Source: Calliphora vicina
Lineage: Eukaryota > Arthropoda > Insecta > Diptera > Calliphoridae
Assembly: GCF_958450345.1 (NCBI RefSeq)
Contig: NC_088783.1
Coordinates: 99,257,302 to 99,321,301, forward strand
Reading direction: 5' to 3'
Length of the DNA: 64,000 nucleotides
Every line of letters starts with the position of its first letter. Positions within the stretch are counted from its first letter, which is position 1. Position numbers and translations under genes: made by a program. Shown piece after piece: positions 35,901 through 50,900 of the stretch. The notes under the pieces were generated by a model, which did no database searches, was not told the origin of the DNA, and saw nothing but the letters and a program-made list of their open reading frames with translations.

Positions 35901-38900
35901 AACTGTACTATAATGTTACATTCAAAATAAATAAATTTTTTCTACAAATTTAAAGCTAATATTAAGCATTTAATGACTACAATGACTATTGCCATTATCA
36001 GTTCCTAAGCTTTCAGGACCGCTGCATTCGTTGGCTGGTCTTCTTTTTGACATTCGAGTTGACAGATACTTACTGCATTTGATAATAATTAGGCAACTTA
36101 TATCCTCAAAAAATCTACAGAATTGAAGTTTATTTCTAAAAAACATACTTTCTGCGAATTTCATTTTCATACTAACATATTTTTAGAGACTTAAACGCGT
36201 TAGAGTAATTCCCGCATTAGGCCTTCTATGGTAGAAAAATAGTCGCATATGCAAATGACGTGGTAATTCTGATCAAGGGAAAGTTTCTTGGCGATCTCTC
36301 GTCGTGGACGAAAACTGACGGTTTGGGTGTAAACCCATCAAAAACAGAATTGGTGTTCTTACTAGGAAATATAAGATGGAGAGCTTCAATTTGCCGAAAT
36401 TAGACGGCGTTGAGCTGAGTTTATCAGGGGGAGTGAAGTATTTAGGAACCTTCCTTGACAGTAAAATGTCATGGAAAATAAATACTCAGAAAAGATTAAA
36501 GAAGGGCCTTAATGCCTACTATACATGCAGGAACTCAATTGGCAAAAATTGAGGTTTGCGACCAAGTATGGTTAACTGGATCTACACATCTCTTGTTAGA
36601 CCTATTATTACTTATGGTTGCACAGTGTGGTGGGAGGAAACGTAGCTATAGGGTTATACTCAATAAAGCTCAAAGGTGTGCATGTCAACCCGCAGGTGTC
36701 CTTGGATATAATCCTAAACCTACTACCCATTGAGAACTATGTTGAGAGTGTGGTAGCAAGGAACTTACTCAGAATATTTGAATCTTCTTTGGTAAATCCT
36801 TTGCGGGCAGGTCACACTAGGATATTCCATCTGGAATCTCTGACTATAGGGTCGCGACCTTCAACTTAGGTGCATCACCCCCAGTAGAGTTCAACAGCAG
36901 GGATAATTGGGTTGGATCCGATCAACTGTTTGATGGGTGCACAGTTTTAACTGACGGATCCAAGATGGACTGTGGTACAGGGTCTGGGGTTTATTTGGTC
37001 GACAATAATATCAAGCGCTCTTCCAGGCAGAGATCTTCGCGATCTGGAATGCACACGTCAATAAGGGGTCTGCAGTGACTATATACGTGGACAGTCAGAC
37101 GGCACTAAAGGCTCTGGAATGTCATTTAATTCATTCCAGCCTAGTAGAGGACAGTAGGAAAGCTCTCGAGGAGATCTTAATAAGATTGTGTTGGATACCA
37201 GGGCACTGTAACATACATGGTAATTAGGTAGCAGATGAACAAGCTAGACATGGTTCTGATCTAGATCATGATACTAGGGAACGGGGGGTAAATCCACCTA
37301 TATATCACTACTACAGGTTAATATATGAAAGATTCCGTGACTATACCAACCAATCCTGGAGCAGTAGGACGGATTGCAAAGTGTCCAGGGCCTTTTGGCC
37401 AAAACAGAATGCAAACGCAACCAGAACACTGATAGAGCAGAATAGATATAATCTCAGGATTCTAGTTTCACTCCTACCGGTCATTGCCCAGTTGGAGCCT
37501 TCAAATGTAAATGGAATAATGGCACACAGGACTTCTGTAGAGTGTGTGGGGATGTAGGCTCGGTAGTTTTGCTGGCTGTAAACTGAGTAACATACTGGGT
37601 TTTATTAGAGGAATATGGTGGCTTTTTGAATGACGTTTTACAGCGATTCTAAATCCGTAACAAAATCTTTCTTTTTTTCCTTTTACAAGGCGGTTTTGGA
37701 CTCTTCATCAAATGTTCGTATGCTAAGCGAATGCGTGTTATGCCGGAAATCTAAGCGATGTCGGTTTTCAATATACTATAGAGAGGAAAATACTTGCGAC
37801 CGGTAGAAGGCCTTCTATACAGGACTTTGTAAATATCAATTTTTAATACAATTTGGACCATAGTCGTAGTTAGAAAGGTATTTTTTATTTTTAATTTGAT
37901 GTATAAAAAAAGATTGGCCATTACATAGTTTTCGAGTTATATGCACAAATATTTTCAACTTTGAATGCCCTCCCACTCTAAAAATCCTATATGATAATAT
38001 CTTAAAACCGATTTGTTCCTATAAATTATTTGAAATTTTAGTGGATTAATTATATTTTTAAGACCTTATTCATAAACAATTTTTAAATTTAAAAAAACTT
38101 TTTAAAATCAAATTTTGTATGGAATTTTTTTTGAATATAAGTATTAATAGGTATATAATATATTTTTTACGTAATATTATTGTATAACAATCACCCGTAT
38201 TCTGGTTGTCGTCGTCGACTTGCGTCGACAATTTAAAATTGGTATTCTGTTTGTCGTTATTGACTGCTATCGATAACCGTCGACACACATTTGATATTCT
38301 GTAAGTCAATACGGCGTCGATATTGTATTGTGTCGACACTGATTTTGTCGTCGTCATTTTTGGTGACGACTAGTTGTTTTTTTAAAGTTAAAAATCAAAA
38401 GATATAACAAAATGGAAAAAAATTAAAAAATTTAAGTAACAAATTCTTACCAATTTGAAAAACTTGTTGAGGAGTTGCGGAAAAATCCATCTCTCGCAAG
38501 AGGATTTAATCGAGGAAATGTTCCAAGCAATTTTAAAGTTCAATGAGAAGATATGACCAAAGTTTTAAATGCTCTTTGCCCACCCAGGAGACTTTTCGAT
38601 GGATGGCAAAAGATATGGAAATCATTAGATGTTTATATATGTATCATAAATATATCATATTTTTTAGGCATGAAGAGATTTAAAATTTAAAGTTAAAAAA
38701 ATGGTAACTAACAGAAGTGAGTGTAATGCTACAGGTGGTGGTAGATTTAAACAGTTGGCACTCATCCATTTGGAGGAAGATGTAGCAAATCTCTTGCAGT
38801 TTATTAACATATAAATCCGGAAGGTGTTGTGCAAGGTGTCCAATGGCAGAATCAGGGCAATAATGTTGAGATCCCAGAATCAGCAGGATTTTTTGGAAGG

Positions 38901-41900
38901 AGTGTCTGACGTTATTGAATTGGACACAATAGATGCCCCCATTGAACTAGAAAAACTTGAACTTAATTGCGAAATAACGTAGATTCGGTACCTTCAAGCT
39001 CAAATCCTCTACAAGAATATTGTACTCCGAAAAGGAAAAGAACCAGTTCTGTTTTCAAAAACTCTCATTTCTAAAGCATCCAGAGTTTCGGCCAATATTT
39101 TAGAAACGGCAAGTTGCGACAAACCCAAATTAAAATCGTTTCCAACACTAACCTGATACGAACCCTGTGCCAGAAATCTTAATGTTGTTGCCAATTTTAT
39201 TGTTTTTGAAATAAATGATGATTTAATTCCATCTTTCAAATAAGGCGATATTGTTTCCAGAACATTCTTAAGGGCGGCCTTATTTAGTCGAAAGTAGCAT
39301 TCAAACCTTTTGAAAAAAATATCATAATAAGCAATATGGAGGTATCATATTTTGATTTTTTTTCTCACTTATTATCTGGAAGTTTAAAGATATCAGAATT
39401 TTCCGGAGTTGTTTTCTTTGTAAAATTAAGTTTTCTTTATTTTTTTAAATCATAAACATAAAACATTTTCAAAAATAACGCCCGTATCACAATTTAAAAT
39501 AGAAATAAAAAAGTTTCTTTTTTTAAATATAAAACAAAATGAATCAGCTGACTTAAATATTAGAAATGTGTGTTTTGTGTTATTGCATTTTTCGATAAAC
39601 AGTCGACGTCGACACAATACGGTTACAGAATACCAAAATAGTGTCGAGGTGACGTCGACATAATGTGATGTCGACTCAAAAACGACGACGACAACCAGAA
39701 TAAGGGTGAATATGAATGTCGTGGCGCTATTATTTTGAACACTGCTGTATATTCTTACATATATTCGTTAGTCAGATTTAATCGATTTGAAACAATGGTT
39801 ATTTACATTGTACTACAAAACTGTTTTGCTTCGCATTTTTAGGACAAATTTGTTTTTCTTTAGTACATAAAATTTTTAAATAACAGGTAAAATAATTTAA
39901 TAATTTTAACAATTTTCATTTTTGTTTAATAGTTTGATGCATTTTATTATATTGCTCCACAAAAGTCCTTTGTCTTTTTTTAATTCCAGTTAATTGTTTG
40001 AGTTTTTTGGTACACTTTTGAAATTTTTCTTTTAATTTATTAATTTGTTTGCTATAAGGATGCGTAATATGTATTTAGTCCTTATAGTCCAAAAATGCCG
40101 AAAGGAAAATATTTTAACATGTCCGAGGGAAAAAATATTTTGTACCTTTACCATTTTCCATGGGATTAACGTCATGGCTTTGAGGAGTTGTTGGCAAGTA
40201 TGTTATAAAAAACCTAATTTTGACGGTTAAATGTGTGTGTTTCGGGTCATAATCATGTAAAAAATAAATGCTATTTCTTTGTATACCCATTTTGTCGGCA
40301 CCGGAATTACGATTTTCTTTCCGAATGGATAAGTGGTTTTATCCTTACACCACGCCTGTTGATATTGTTGGCCCTCAGCACCCCACGGACTGTGTCCCGT
40401 TGTTTACATTTGTACATAGCGTTCTTCTTAGTTTGCCATTGATATATTAGGTAGATAAATTTGGGTTTACACCGTTTTCCTTGAGTATAAGTCAATCCTA
40501 GCATGCATTCAATAATTTTGGACGTACACTTTGTTGTCAATTTTCATTGCTTCCTCGTAATGTTGTCCAATTTATTACATTTTTATTGTTTCTATTAAAT
40601 ATATAACAAATGTATTTCATTGATTTGCACTTCTTGTAAAGGTGTAACATAATGTTTATCTCGGAAATTTTTAATTATTTTCCCTTTGGCATTTTTGACA
40701 CAAAACAAACAAAATAATTGACCTGTAAATTGTGATGCAAAATAATAAAATGTAACAGCTAAATTAATATTATTAGAATATGTTGGGGGGTTTTCGCATT
40801 TTACACAATCACCCCTATCGCGAATCAACATTTCACATGAAATATTTTCCCTTTTCCTTTTTTCGTTCATCAACTTTGTTCACGTGAAAAAAATTCCCCT
40901 TGTTGTGAAATTTTTAGATGGAATTTTGTAAACAATAAACAGCTGTTACGAACAAAATCAACTATTGTGAATGTAAAGTTCATCATGATATTCCCGATAG
41001 CAATTTTCCCTTCGAGGGAAATGGATATTTCATGGGAACAAAATTTCACATGTTATTGTCGATAGGGGTGAATGTCTATTATCAATAACAAAAAAAAATA
41101 TTTATCTTGTTATCTCCTAAAAATGCGTAATCAAAATAGTTTTGTGATACATCGCTCATTTGTTAAAAAAAACTAATAGCAACAAAAAAAAAAACTCAAT
41201 GAATATTTAAAAAAAGAAAACAAAAATAAATGACAACATCTATCTACAACAATAAATTGAATTTAGCTCACCAAATATTTCATCTGAGCTTTGAGCTCCA
41301 CTATTGGAAGAATATTTATTCATAAATGTTTCCGGTAAATTGAAAATATCTTTACGATTGTTGACAAAGCATATGTGACAACTGCGACATGAGAATGATT
41401 TTTCTGTTGTTAGGCTTTGTGTTCTACGAAAATATGGCGCTTTTTTAGCATTGCGTTTTGATTTGTTGTCAAAATGTTGGCCTCCTTCGAAACTAGATTG
41501 CTTATGATGTGGCGGTAATTTTCGATGACTTAGAGTTTCCTTATAAATCGGTGCCAAATAACTGACCGTATCGCAAATCAGACAGTGCCATGTAACTGAA
41601 TTATTATCTGTGTCACATCTATCACATATCCAACGACGATTTAATGAAGGATTTGAGAAATGATGGAATAGTTCAATTGAATTCTTTACGTATTTTCGTG
41701 TGTTCTCACAGTCCACACAATTAGCTGGTAGGTTTTGTTGATTACGCTGCGGTCGTTTAAGACAACCTCTTAGTAGAGACTTATAAACACGTTTGTATTC
41801 ATTCCTGAAATATCAAAAGTTTCATTCGAATTATTCATGTTTTTATACATAACCACATATTTTAAATTTGTATTATATCTGCTGATAACCGAACTAAAAA

Positions 41901-44900
41901 AAGAACATTTTTATGTACAAGTAAATAATAACAATATTAGGGGTTCAATTTATTTTATATACAAATATTCATATAATTGCAGAGTTTCATTACTGTATTG
42001 AACGATTGTTAAACACGATATAAAATTGTGTATAAATAACTAATAATCTATAAATAAAGTATGTAAATGATAATGTAATTACTATTTTGGGTGATTCGAT
42101 AGGTATTTACTCAATTATTATACATATGTATGTATTATTACTCAGTATATATTATAGTTATACTGTATAAAATACTAATAAATGCAAATTTTTAATCATT
42201 AACAACCTAATCACAATGATTATTTACTCTAGAATTGACAGATTTCAAATGTCAAAGATTATAAATATAAATAAATTAAATCCTCATCATCATTTTCTGA
42301 GATATCTCGTAATAAGGGAAATTTTTACTTCTCCTTTAATCAAACGATTTCTTTGAAGCCATGGTAAAGAGGATTCTCACTCGGGTCATGCTTATGATAA
42401 GAAATTTTTGAACTTGATAAGGGTTAGTGACTTCAACTTATGTGAAACTTGCAATGTCATTGAAACTGCAAATCATTTGATATTTTACTGTATTAAGTAT
42501 TATGATATACGTAGAAAACACATGGTTTTTAATAAGTATATATGCCTTTTCGAGTTACATAGGAATTACAACAATTTCTTCTTTTTTTCCAAATTATTTA
42601 GAGCACAACCCCTCTCGTACACGAAAGTAATCTGTGGAAGTAGGCGTCTGACAACGCCTTTCAAAGTTTATTTACGGAGTTACACAGAATCAGTGATGAT
42701 TCCTATCATCGCATAAAATAAATCGCTAGTGGGCTAACCTGGCAATTTGTGTGTTGCATACACAGCCATATGATTTAAAACTCAAAAAAAAAAAAAATTC
42801 CTCATCATATGAAAAAGATTCGAAATAAATAAGGTTTAGCAAAAGACAAGAAATAATAATTAAAAATTGTCTGCTCTCCGGACACCATAATCGTTAGTAT
42901 ATATATAATGTGATGACAATTGTTAGAACCGAAAGCCTTCCTAAAGTCAAGAAAAACAAAAACAAATTGAATAACCTTCATTCATACTCTTCCAAATTGT
43001 TTCAATAATATTTAAAACTGGCACATTACCCGCTACTTCATTAGCAAATATTTTGATATTAAAATAAAAGTATATTAATGTACAATTATAAAATGTGTTC
43101 CCTAGAATTCTCACTCACTCACTCACTCAGATCCATATAACCTTTATTGCATGTTTCTAGGTTGGTGAAAAAAAGTACAAAGCATTGAATTCTCACTCAC
43201 TTATGCCCATATTCGCTTAATTTCATACTTCTAGTTCCATTATTACAGAAAATTCAAAATGAGCTCAAGAAAACATACATATGTTTTAAAAAAGTACTAA
43301 ACTGTTTACACCGATTTGGCCCAATATACACATTGGCACTCGTTTTCCAAATAATACTGTGTTAGTTAATTTTTGTATGAATCCAGGAACCAATGTTAAA
43401 AATTTTATAAAAATTGGCTTAATAATTTGAAATAAAATGTATTTTACCGTTTTTACCCCACTTTTGGTACTTTTTTCATCCCCATTGCGGTGATAAAATT
43501 TTATTCAAATAAGTTTCTAACGGTACTTTTTTAATACATTTATAGTAATGAAGATAGAATTATGAAATTAGACAAAAATTATCCTGATTGAGTTAGTATC
43601 CGCAAAAGGTGGATTTAGTGGTACTTTTCTTCCTTCTATTGCTACTTATACAATTTTCTAAAATAATTGACCTAGAAACATGAAATTAACCATATATGGT
43701 TCTGGAGGAGATTTTATGGTACTTTTTCCTTTTCGAATGCTACTTTTTGTATTTTCTTTACCAATGATAATTAAATAACCATAGTACTGAATAAATAAAA
43801 AACCACAACAATGAACCTAGAAACATAATCTTAAGCAACATGGTCTTGGTGCGTGAGAATTCACAATTTTGGACATTTTAGTACATTTTCTTTATTGAAA
43901 TGGTATGTTTAGAATATTTTCTGATAATAGACATAGAATCATGAAATTAAACACACTTGATACTGAATAAGTCACAATCCTCAAAGGGGGATTTAATAAA
44001 ATTTTTAATATTCTATAATATTAAAACATGTCAAGGTCATAAACTGCGGAAATAAAAATTCATTTGAATTTTTAAGGACCGTAGTTGGGAAACTTGGCGA
44101 CCTTAATCCAGCCTTAAAACTTGAAGTGATACGCACTTCAGAGTTACCATTAAGGTCAATAGTGACAGTATGGATTCCTCCACCCGTAAGACCGGTGGAA
44201 ACCATATTGGCACTGTTGAAAAAACAGAATGTTGATCTCCCTATAGACCAATGGAAGGCGGTAGCCTCCATGGTGTGTAAGGAGAACAACGGGAGGGATT
44301 TCCGGTTCGCAGTGGATCGTAAATCCCTCGAGATTTTGGACAAGGTGAAAGGGGTTGTCAATTTTGGTTTTGGCACTGTCAGGTTTCGGTATTCGAAACA
44401 TGACACTACCAAAGAGGCTGCTGGTGGTGCAGATAAACCTGCATCATTGTGAAGCGGCCTCAACAGAATTGGCAAACTTTCTCACCAAATCCCAGACCGA
44501 TGTGGCCCTGATCCAAGAACCTTGGATTAACCAAAATAAGGTTTGCGGGTTAGGGATAGCGGGATACACGTTATTTATCCCGTCCACTGAGGACAAGGTA
44601 AGAACGTGTATCCTGGCAAGGAGAGAACTCAAACTAATAATTTCTCATTCTTTTAGGGGCGGTGACATCACTGTTGTGAATAGGGAAACCAGGGGTGAGC
44701 GGACGCTGACTTTGGCTTCGGTGTATATGCCGTATGATGCAGTGGATCCACCAGGCAATGAGGTGCAGGAGCTAACGGCGTATACAAAAAGGAGAGGTGC
44801 TATCCTGGTTATGGGATGTGATGCAAATGCTCATCACAGCCAATGGGGCAGTGCTGATATCAATAAAAGAGGTGAGTGCGTCTATGATTTCATAACTGTC

Positions 44901-47900
44901 AATAATCTAGTTATCTGTAACAAGGGCAATATGCCCACGTTTAGGAACAAAGATAGGCAGGCGGTTATAGACATGACCTTGACGAACCAAGATGATAATT
45001 TCGTTAGAGATTGGAGGGTATCCACGGACTGTTCCTTTTCGGATCATAGTAGGATTACCTTCACTTTGAATTTTAACTCGTCCTTAAGGGTACCATTTAG
45101 GGATCCTAGGCGGACAAATTGGGGAACCTTTTATGATAAGGTACGTACTGGGTTTGAGCAGTTTAATTTATGTGAACTGATACCACCCAATTTGGAAATA
45201 ACGGTGAACAATTTCACCCGTTTATTAAATGAGAGCTATGAGTCATCATGCCCAATGAAATTTCCCGGTAGGCGTAAACAGCCAAAATGGTGGACTAAGG
45301 AACTTCAAGTTCAAAGGTCGACGGTTAGGAAATCTTTTAATAGGGCAAAGCTCACTGGATTACAAGGAGACTGGAACAACTACAAGGTGTGCTTCAATAA
45401 ATACAAGGGAGATCTGAAAAGAGCGAAGCGGACTTCATGGAGGAATTTTTGTGAATCCGTTGATAGCGTCAATGAGATGTCAAGATTTCGGAGAATTTTA
45501 TCCAAAGACCCAAAGGTCATAGGGTATATTCAAAGAGCTGATAACTCATGGACGGAATCTAGCTCGGAAACACTCTCCCTGCTTATGGAAACACACTTTC
45601 CTGGTTGTGAAAGTATAGGCACTAGGGCTGACGATCAGGGGGCTAACATGCCTGAGGGAACTAGTCATGACTCTAGACAAATTGAGGGAATAGTCACTAG
45701 GGAAAAACTAGCCTGGGCGGTAAAATCTTTCGACCCGTATAAATCACCGGGTCCGGATGGAGTATTTCCGGCGATGCTGTGTAATATCCCGGATACGGCA
45801 TTATTCCTCTTGGCGGATATCTTCAAGGCCTGTCTCAGTAGAAGGTATCTGCCGCGTGGGTGGAGAGAGGTCAAGGTTGTTTTCATACCAAAGGCCGGTA
45901 AGGCCAGCCACTCGAAACCAAAGGATTTTAGACCTATTAGCCTATCGTCTTTTCTTTTGAAGACATTAGAACGACTGATAGATCTACATCTAAGGAGCAA
46001 TATAGATACCCATCTCATTAGCAACGCTCAACATGCCTACCTCAAGGGTAAATCCGTTGAGAGTGCGCTTCATGAAGTGGTCGGTTGTATAGAGCACAGT
46101 CTGAAGCATAGGGAATATACTTTGGCTGCGTTTCTTGATATAGAAGGTGCCTTTAACAACATCAGGACAGAGGCAATTAGGAACTCGTTAGTAGAACTTG
46201 GGGTCGACGACTTTCTAGTGAGTTGGATAATCTTAATGCTGGAAAGCAGGATTATCAATTCAACCCTAGGGGACGATGTGATCAGAAGACGGGTTACCAG
46301 AGGTACACCACAAGGTGGAGTTCTTTCTCCTCTACTGTGGTTACTGGCGGTTAATCCTATTCTCAGGACCTTCGAATCTAAGGGTAGGAAGATAGTCGCC
46401 TATGCGGATGACGTGGTGATCCTGATTAAGGGAAAATTTCTCTCAACTATCAGTGACATCATGCAGGAGTCGCTTAGCGATCTCTCATCCTGGGCAAAGA
46501 CTAACGGGCTGGGTGTAAACCCATCAAAGACAGAATTGGTGTTGTTTACTAGGAAGTATAAGGTAGAGAACTTCAAATTGCCGAAACTAGACGGCGTCGA
46601 GCTGAGTTTATCAGGGGGAGCCAAGTATTTAGGAACCTTCCTTGACAATAAACTGTCATGGAAAATAAATACGCAGGAAAGATTGAAAAGGGGCCTTAAT
46701 GCCTACTATACATGTAGGAACTCAATTGGCAAAAACTGGGGCTTGCGACCGAGTATGGTTAATTGGATCTACACTTCTGTTGTTAGACCTATTATTACTT
46801 ATGGCTGCACAGTGTGGTGGGAGGCAATGAGGAAACGTAGCTACAGGGCTATACTCAACAAGGCTCAAAGATGTGCATGTCTGGGTATCACAGGTGCCCT
46901 AGGCAGCACCCCGCAGGCGGCGTTGGATATAATCCTGAATCTACTACCCATTGAGATATATGTTGAAAGTGTGGCAGCAAGGAACTTACTCAGACTATCT
47001 GAGTCTTCCTTAGTGAAATCCTTGCGGATGGGACACACTATGATACTGTATGAAGCAGGTCTTGTTAGTCAGGGCATTACTCCATCTGGAATCTCTGACT
47101 ATAAGGTCGCAACCTTCAGCTTTGGTGCTTCACCCCCAGTAGAATTCCCCACTAGGGATAAGTGGGCTGGATCCGATCAACTGTTTGATGGGTGCGCAGT
47201 TTTCATAGACGGTTCCAAAATGGATTCTGGTACGGGGGCCGGGGTATATTTGGTCGACCAAGACATCAAGCGCTCATATAGACTCCCTAACGAGTGTAGC
47301 GTCTTCCAGGCAGAGATCTTCGCGATCTGGAAAGCCACAGAGTTGATAGGGACACACATAAATAGGGGGTCTTCAGTGACAATATATGTAGACAGTCAGG
47401 CAGCACTGAAGGCCTTGGAATGTCATTTAATACACTCCAACCTAGTAGAGGACTGTAGGAGAGCTCTGGAGGAGCTATTGGCACATTACTCAGTGAGATT
47501 GTGTTGGGTGCCAGGGCACTGTGATATACAGGGTAACGAGGTAGCAGATGAACTTGCTAGACATGGTTCCGATTTGGACCATGACACTAGGGAACGGGCT
47601 GTTAGACCACCCATTTGTCACTACTACAGGGTAATCTACGAAAGATTCCGGGACTGCACGAATCGATCCTGGTGCAGTAGAACAGATTGCAAAGTGTCCA
47701 GGGCCTTATGGCCAAGACTGAATGCGAACGCGACTGGGACACTGTTAGAGTTGGATAGGTACAATCTCAGGATTCTAGTAGGAGTGATAACCGGTCACTG
47801 CTCAATTTGAGCCTTTAAGGGAAAGTGGGATACTGACACACAGGACTTCTGTAGAGTATGTGGGGATGCAGAGGAGATAGAGACAGTAGAGCACATTATG

Positions 47901-50900
47901 TGCAACTGCCCTATGCTACAGGGTCATAGACTTAAATGGCTAGGAAATAGATTTCTGGATGAACTTGGTAATGTTGCTGGCTGCAAACTAAGCAACATAC
48001 TAGGTTTCATTAAGGGAATAGGGTGGCTATTTAAGGGACGTTCTACGGCAGGTCCAAATCCGTGAAAAGACTAATCTTTCCTTTCTTTCTTCTTCTTTTT
48101 ATCAGACGGAATTTTGGACTTCTTTTTTGCTTATTCTAATGCTTTTATCTTTATCTTTTTCTATCTCTATCGAAGGGAATCACAATGGACCTCAAGGTCT
48201 CTGGGTGGAAGTACACTTTGTGTACACCCTTCTAAACCTAACCTAACCTAACCTAAAACATGAAATTAAAAATCTATGATCCTGAATAATTGAGAAAGCA
48301 AATATGATATTAGACACAAATGATCCTGAATGAGTGAGCAGAAGGAGGACCCTGTGAAACTTTAATTCTTATAATGGCTCTTCTTGAATTATCTAAATTA
48401 ATAATGAACTTAGACACAGAAAATAAAGGAGAAATTAGCGTCATACATATTTTGTTTATCCTAAAGAAAAATAAATTAATAAAGCTAGAAACAAAAAACT
48501 TTACACGTGTGAATCTGAATAAAGTAAAAACCGACAAAAGTTAAATTAATTTAATGAAGCTTGAAACATAAAATAAAGCACCCACCGAAAGCATTTTAAT
48601 CAAACTAATAGCAAAAAGAACATGAAATGTTGTCAATTGCAGTTTTTTGCTTTATTTAGTTTTATACTAACAATTCTGGTAACAATGAATTAAATAATAT
48701 ACAAGTAATATTGAATAATATTGTACTCCACTTTCAATAAATTCAATGTTTTACAAGATTTGAAGAGCGTAATACTAAAAATCCAGAAATTCAATATAAG
48801 GAATAAATAAGCGAAATAAACAGTTTTTTTACACTCCTGAAAACTTTAGTTATAATATTTTAACTCAAATTGTTTTATAGGTACAATTTTCCTATAATAT
48901 TCATAATTTATATTACAATTATCTTTATATATATAATTCTTCTGTACGTGTGTTAGTAACTGAACTCCTCCTTAACGGCTGGGCCGATTTCGATGAAATT
49001 TGTTGTGTGTGTTTGAGTGGGTTCCTGGATTTCACAATTTCACCTGGATTTTTAGATTCACAATTGACCTATATAGGAACAATGGGCATGGCACCTCCCA
49101 TACAAAGTAAAAATTTATTATTGTATATCTGGAGTACTATTATAGTGGGGGTCTTCATACTTTGTGTGGCAGAACAACGTTTGCCGGGACAGCTAGTATA
49201 TACAGTGAGCCTCAAAAGTGAGTATACACAAAAAATTATATGATTTTTTTTAAGATAATGAAAATCCTAAAATTTATCTATCGATTAAAATTTAAAAGTT
49301 TCGGTTTGTTGGCGAATGGTTTGAATTATTGATTCTGTTGTAAAAAAAAGATTCAAGTAGGACTATAATGATTTTCGTGATTTTAAAAAAATCAAAACAT
49401 TCGCTGGTGTTTACTCACTTTTGAGGCTCACTGTACATATATTTCTGGCAAATATTTAAATATTTTCGTATTAAAAAAAATTTAGATTTCCGGTAATCCG
49501 GGAAAAGGTCAGATATTTCAAAAATGATAGTCAAAATGAAAATCTACATATTAAACTAATACCTACATATTAAACTAATCCTCGCTATTTCGCTATTTTG
49601 AAGATCATACTGCATTAGAAATGTTAGATTAATTAATTTATAAAATTACCTGTCAAAATAAAATTAAATTAGGCAAAAAAAATATGTTATTTTATTTGTA
49701 AACAAACGTTATATACGTTATAAATGTTATTTAATGATTCATTTTAATTATCATTAAATTTTCTAGTCTAGTCTATATGAAAATAGTAAAATTCGATTAT
49801 AAATTTGAATTGGTGCAGAATAATACTACAAATATACATATCTAGTTTATAACTTCTAGTTATTTTTATATAATACCTACAATTTCTGCAAAAAAAATGT
49901 ATTTATTGCTCAAGTATTAAATATATGTACTATATAGTATGTAGGTACTTACAATAATATTTTTGCCTTTTCTTAGTACACATTTCTTTGATAAATTTTA
50001 GAATCGAAAATTATTCTATATCTCTATATAATATAAATATATTATGCGATAATCCTTTGGTTTTTCTTTGATATTTAATAAATACCTATGTTTTCATTGT
50101 TCATTTTCATGACGTTTAATATTCAAGGACATTCATTGTTAACACAATATTCGATTCTAAAGAGCAAGGGACGACAACAACCACAATCATAGTCCATTAA
50201 TTGCGATAACGAACTTAAAAAACTTAATGTAAATTGTTACTTAATGCACTTTCATTTTAATTTAATTGGGTTAATTTTTTAGTTATGCAAACAAATTCCT
50301 TTTTGGCCTTTATTAAATCGAATACTCTTTTTATTAATTCTGCTCTCTGAGCGTTCAACTTTATCACAAATTAAAAAGAATGTTAATTATTTTCGTTTTT
50401 TAAATTAAAAACAATATTTATAATGAACTTGGAATTATTTGATTTTTTAAGCTGGCTCACTGACAAACACGCACTTCCACACGCACGCACACACATACAC
50501 AAAACATGACGATTCAACTTGGCATTGATGTTGTTCGTCGCTTCCCTACTCGTTGGCTCGTTTATTCGTTTATTCCTTGGTTCACCGTTACTGTCTATTG
50601 AAGCTTTTGACAATTCCTTTCTTGTGTATGTTTGTTTGTGTGTGTGTGTGACTGTTTTGACTGTTATTTTTTTTATTTTATTTTGCTTTTTGAAAATCGA
50701 TGATAACAACCATGTAAACAACAAACAATCCGTTTACAATTCATCGATTTTTCAAACAGATGTAAAAAACTGCAACGTTTTGTACATGTGTATTTAGGTA
50801 TACTCGCGAATACGAATGAATGCTATGACCATGCTATGGCTATGACTACGACAATGAAAACCCATTAAAGTTGACGCTCACGCATGCAAACAGGGTAAAC

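Larger units (their letters stand above)
44031..48253 (+). mobile_element. RNase H-bearing LINE (I/LOA/R1-like), nearly intact
   Basis: 4.2-kb non-LTR retrotransposon in sol intron 1, on the strand opposite to sol. Target duplication TAAAACATG at 44022-44030 and 48254-48262. It is 5'-truncated within ORF1; ORF2 is complete apart from one stop codon. The 3' end is a run of AACCT units in place of poly(A). Related pieces occur at 605, 17966-23400, 33955 and 36204. Confidence 0.9.

Noticed and set aside
44005..44475. 156-codon - strand frame over LINE ORF1/ORF2
   Set aside because: Antisense of the LINE coding strand.
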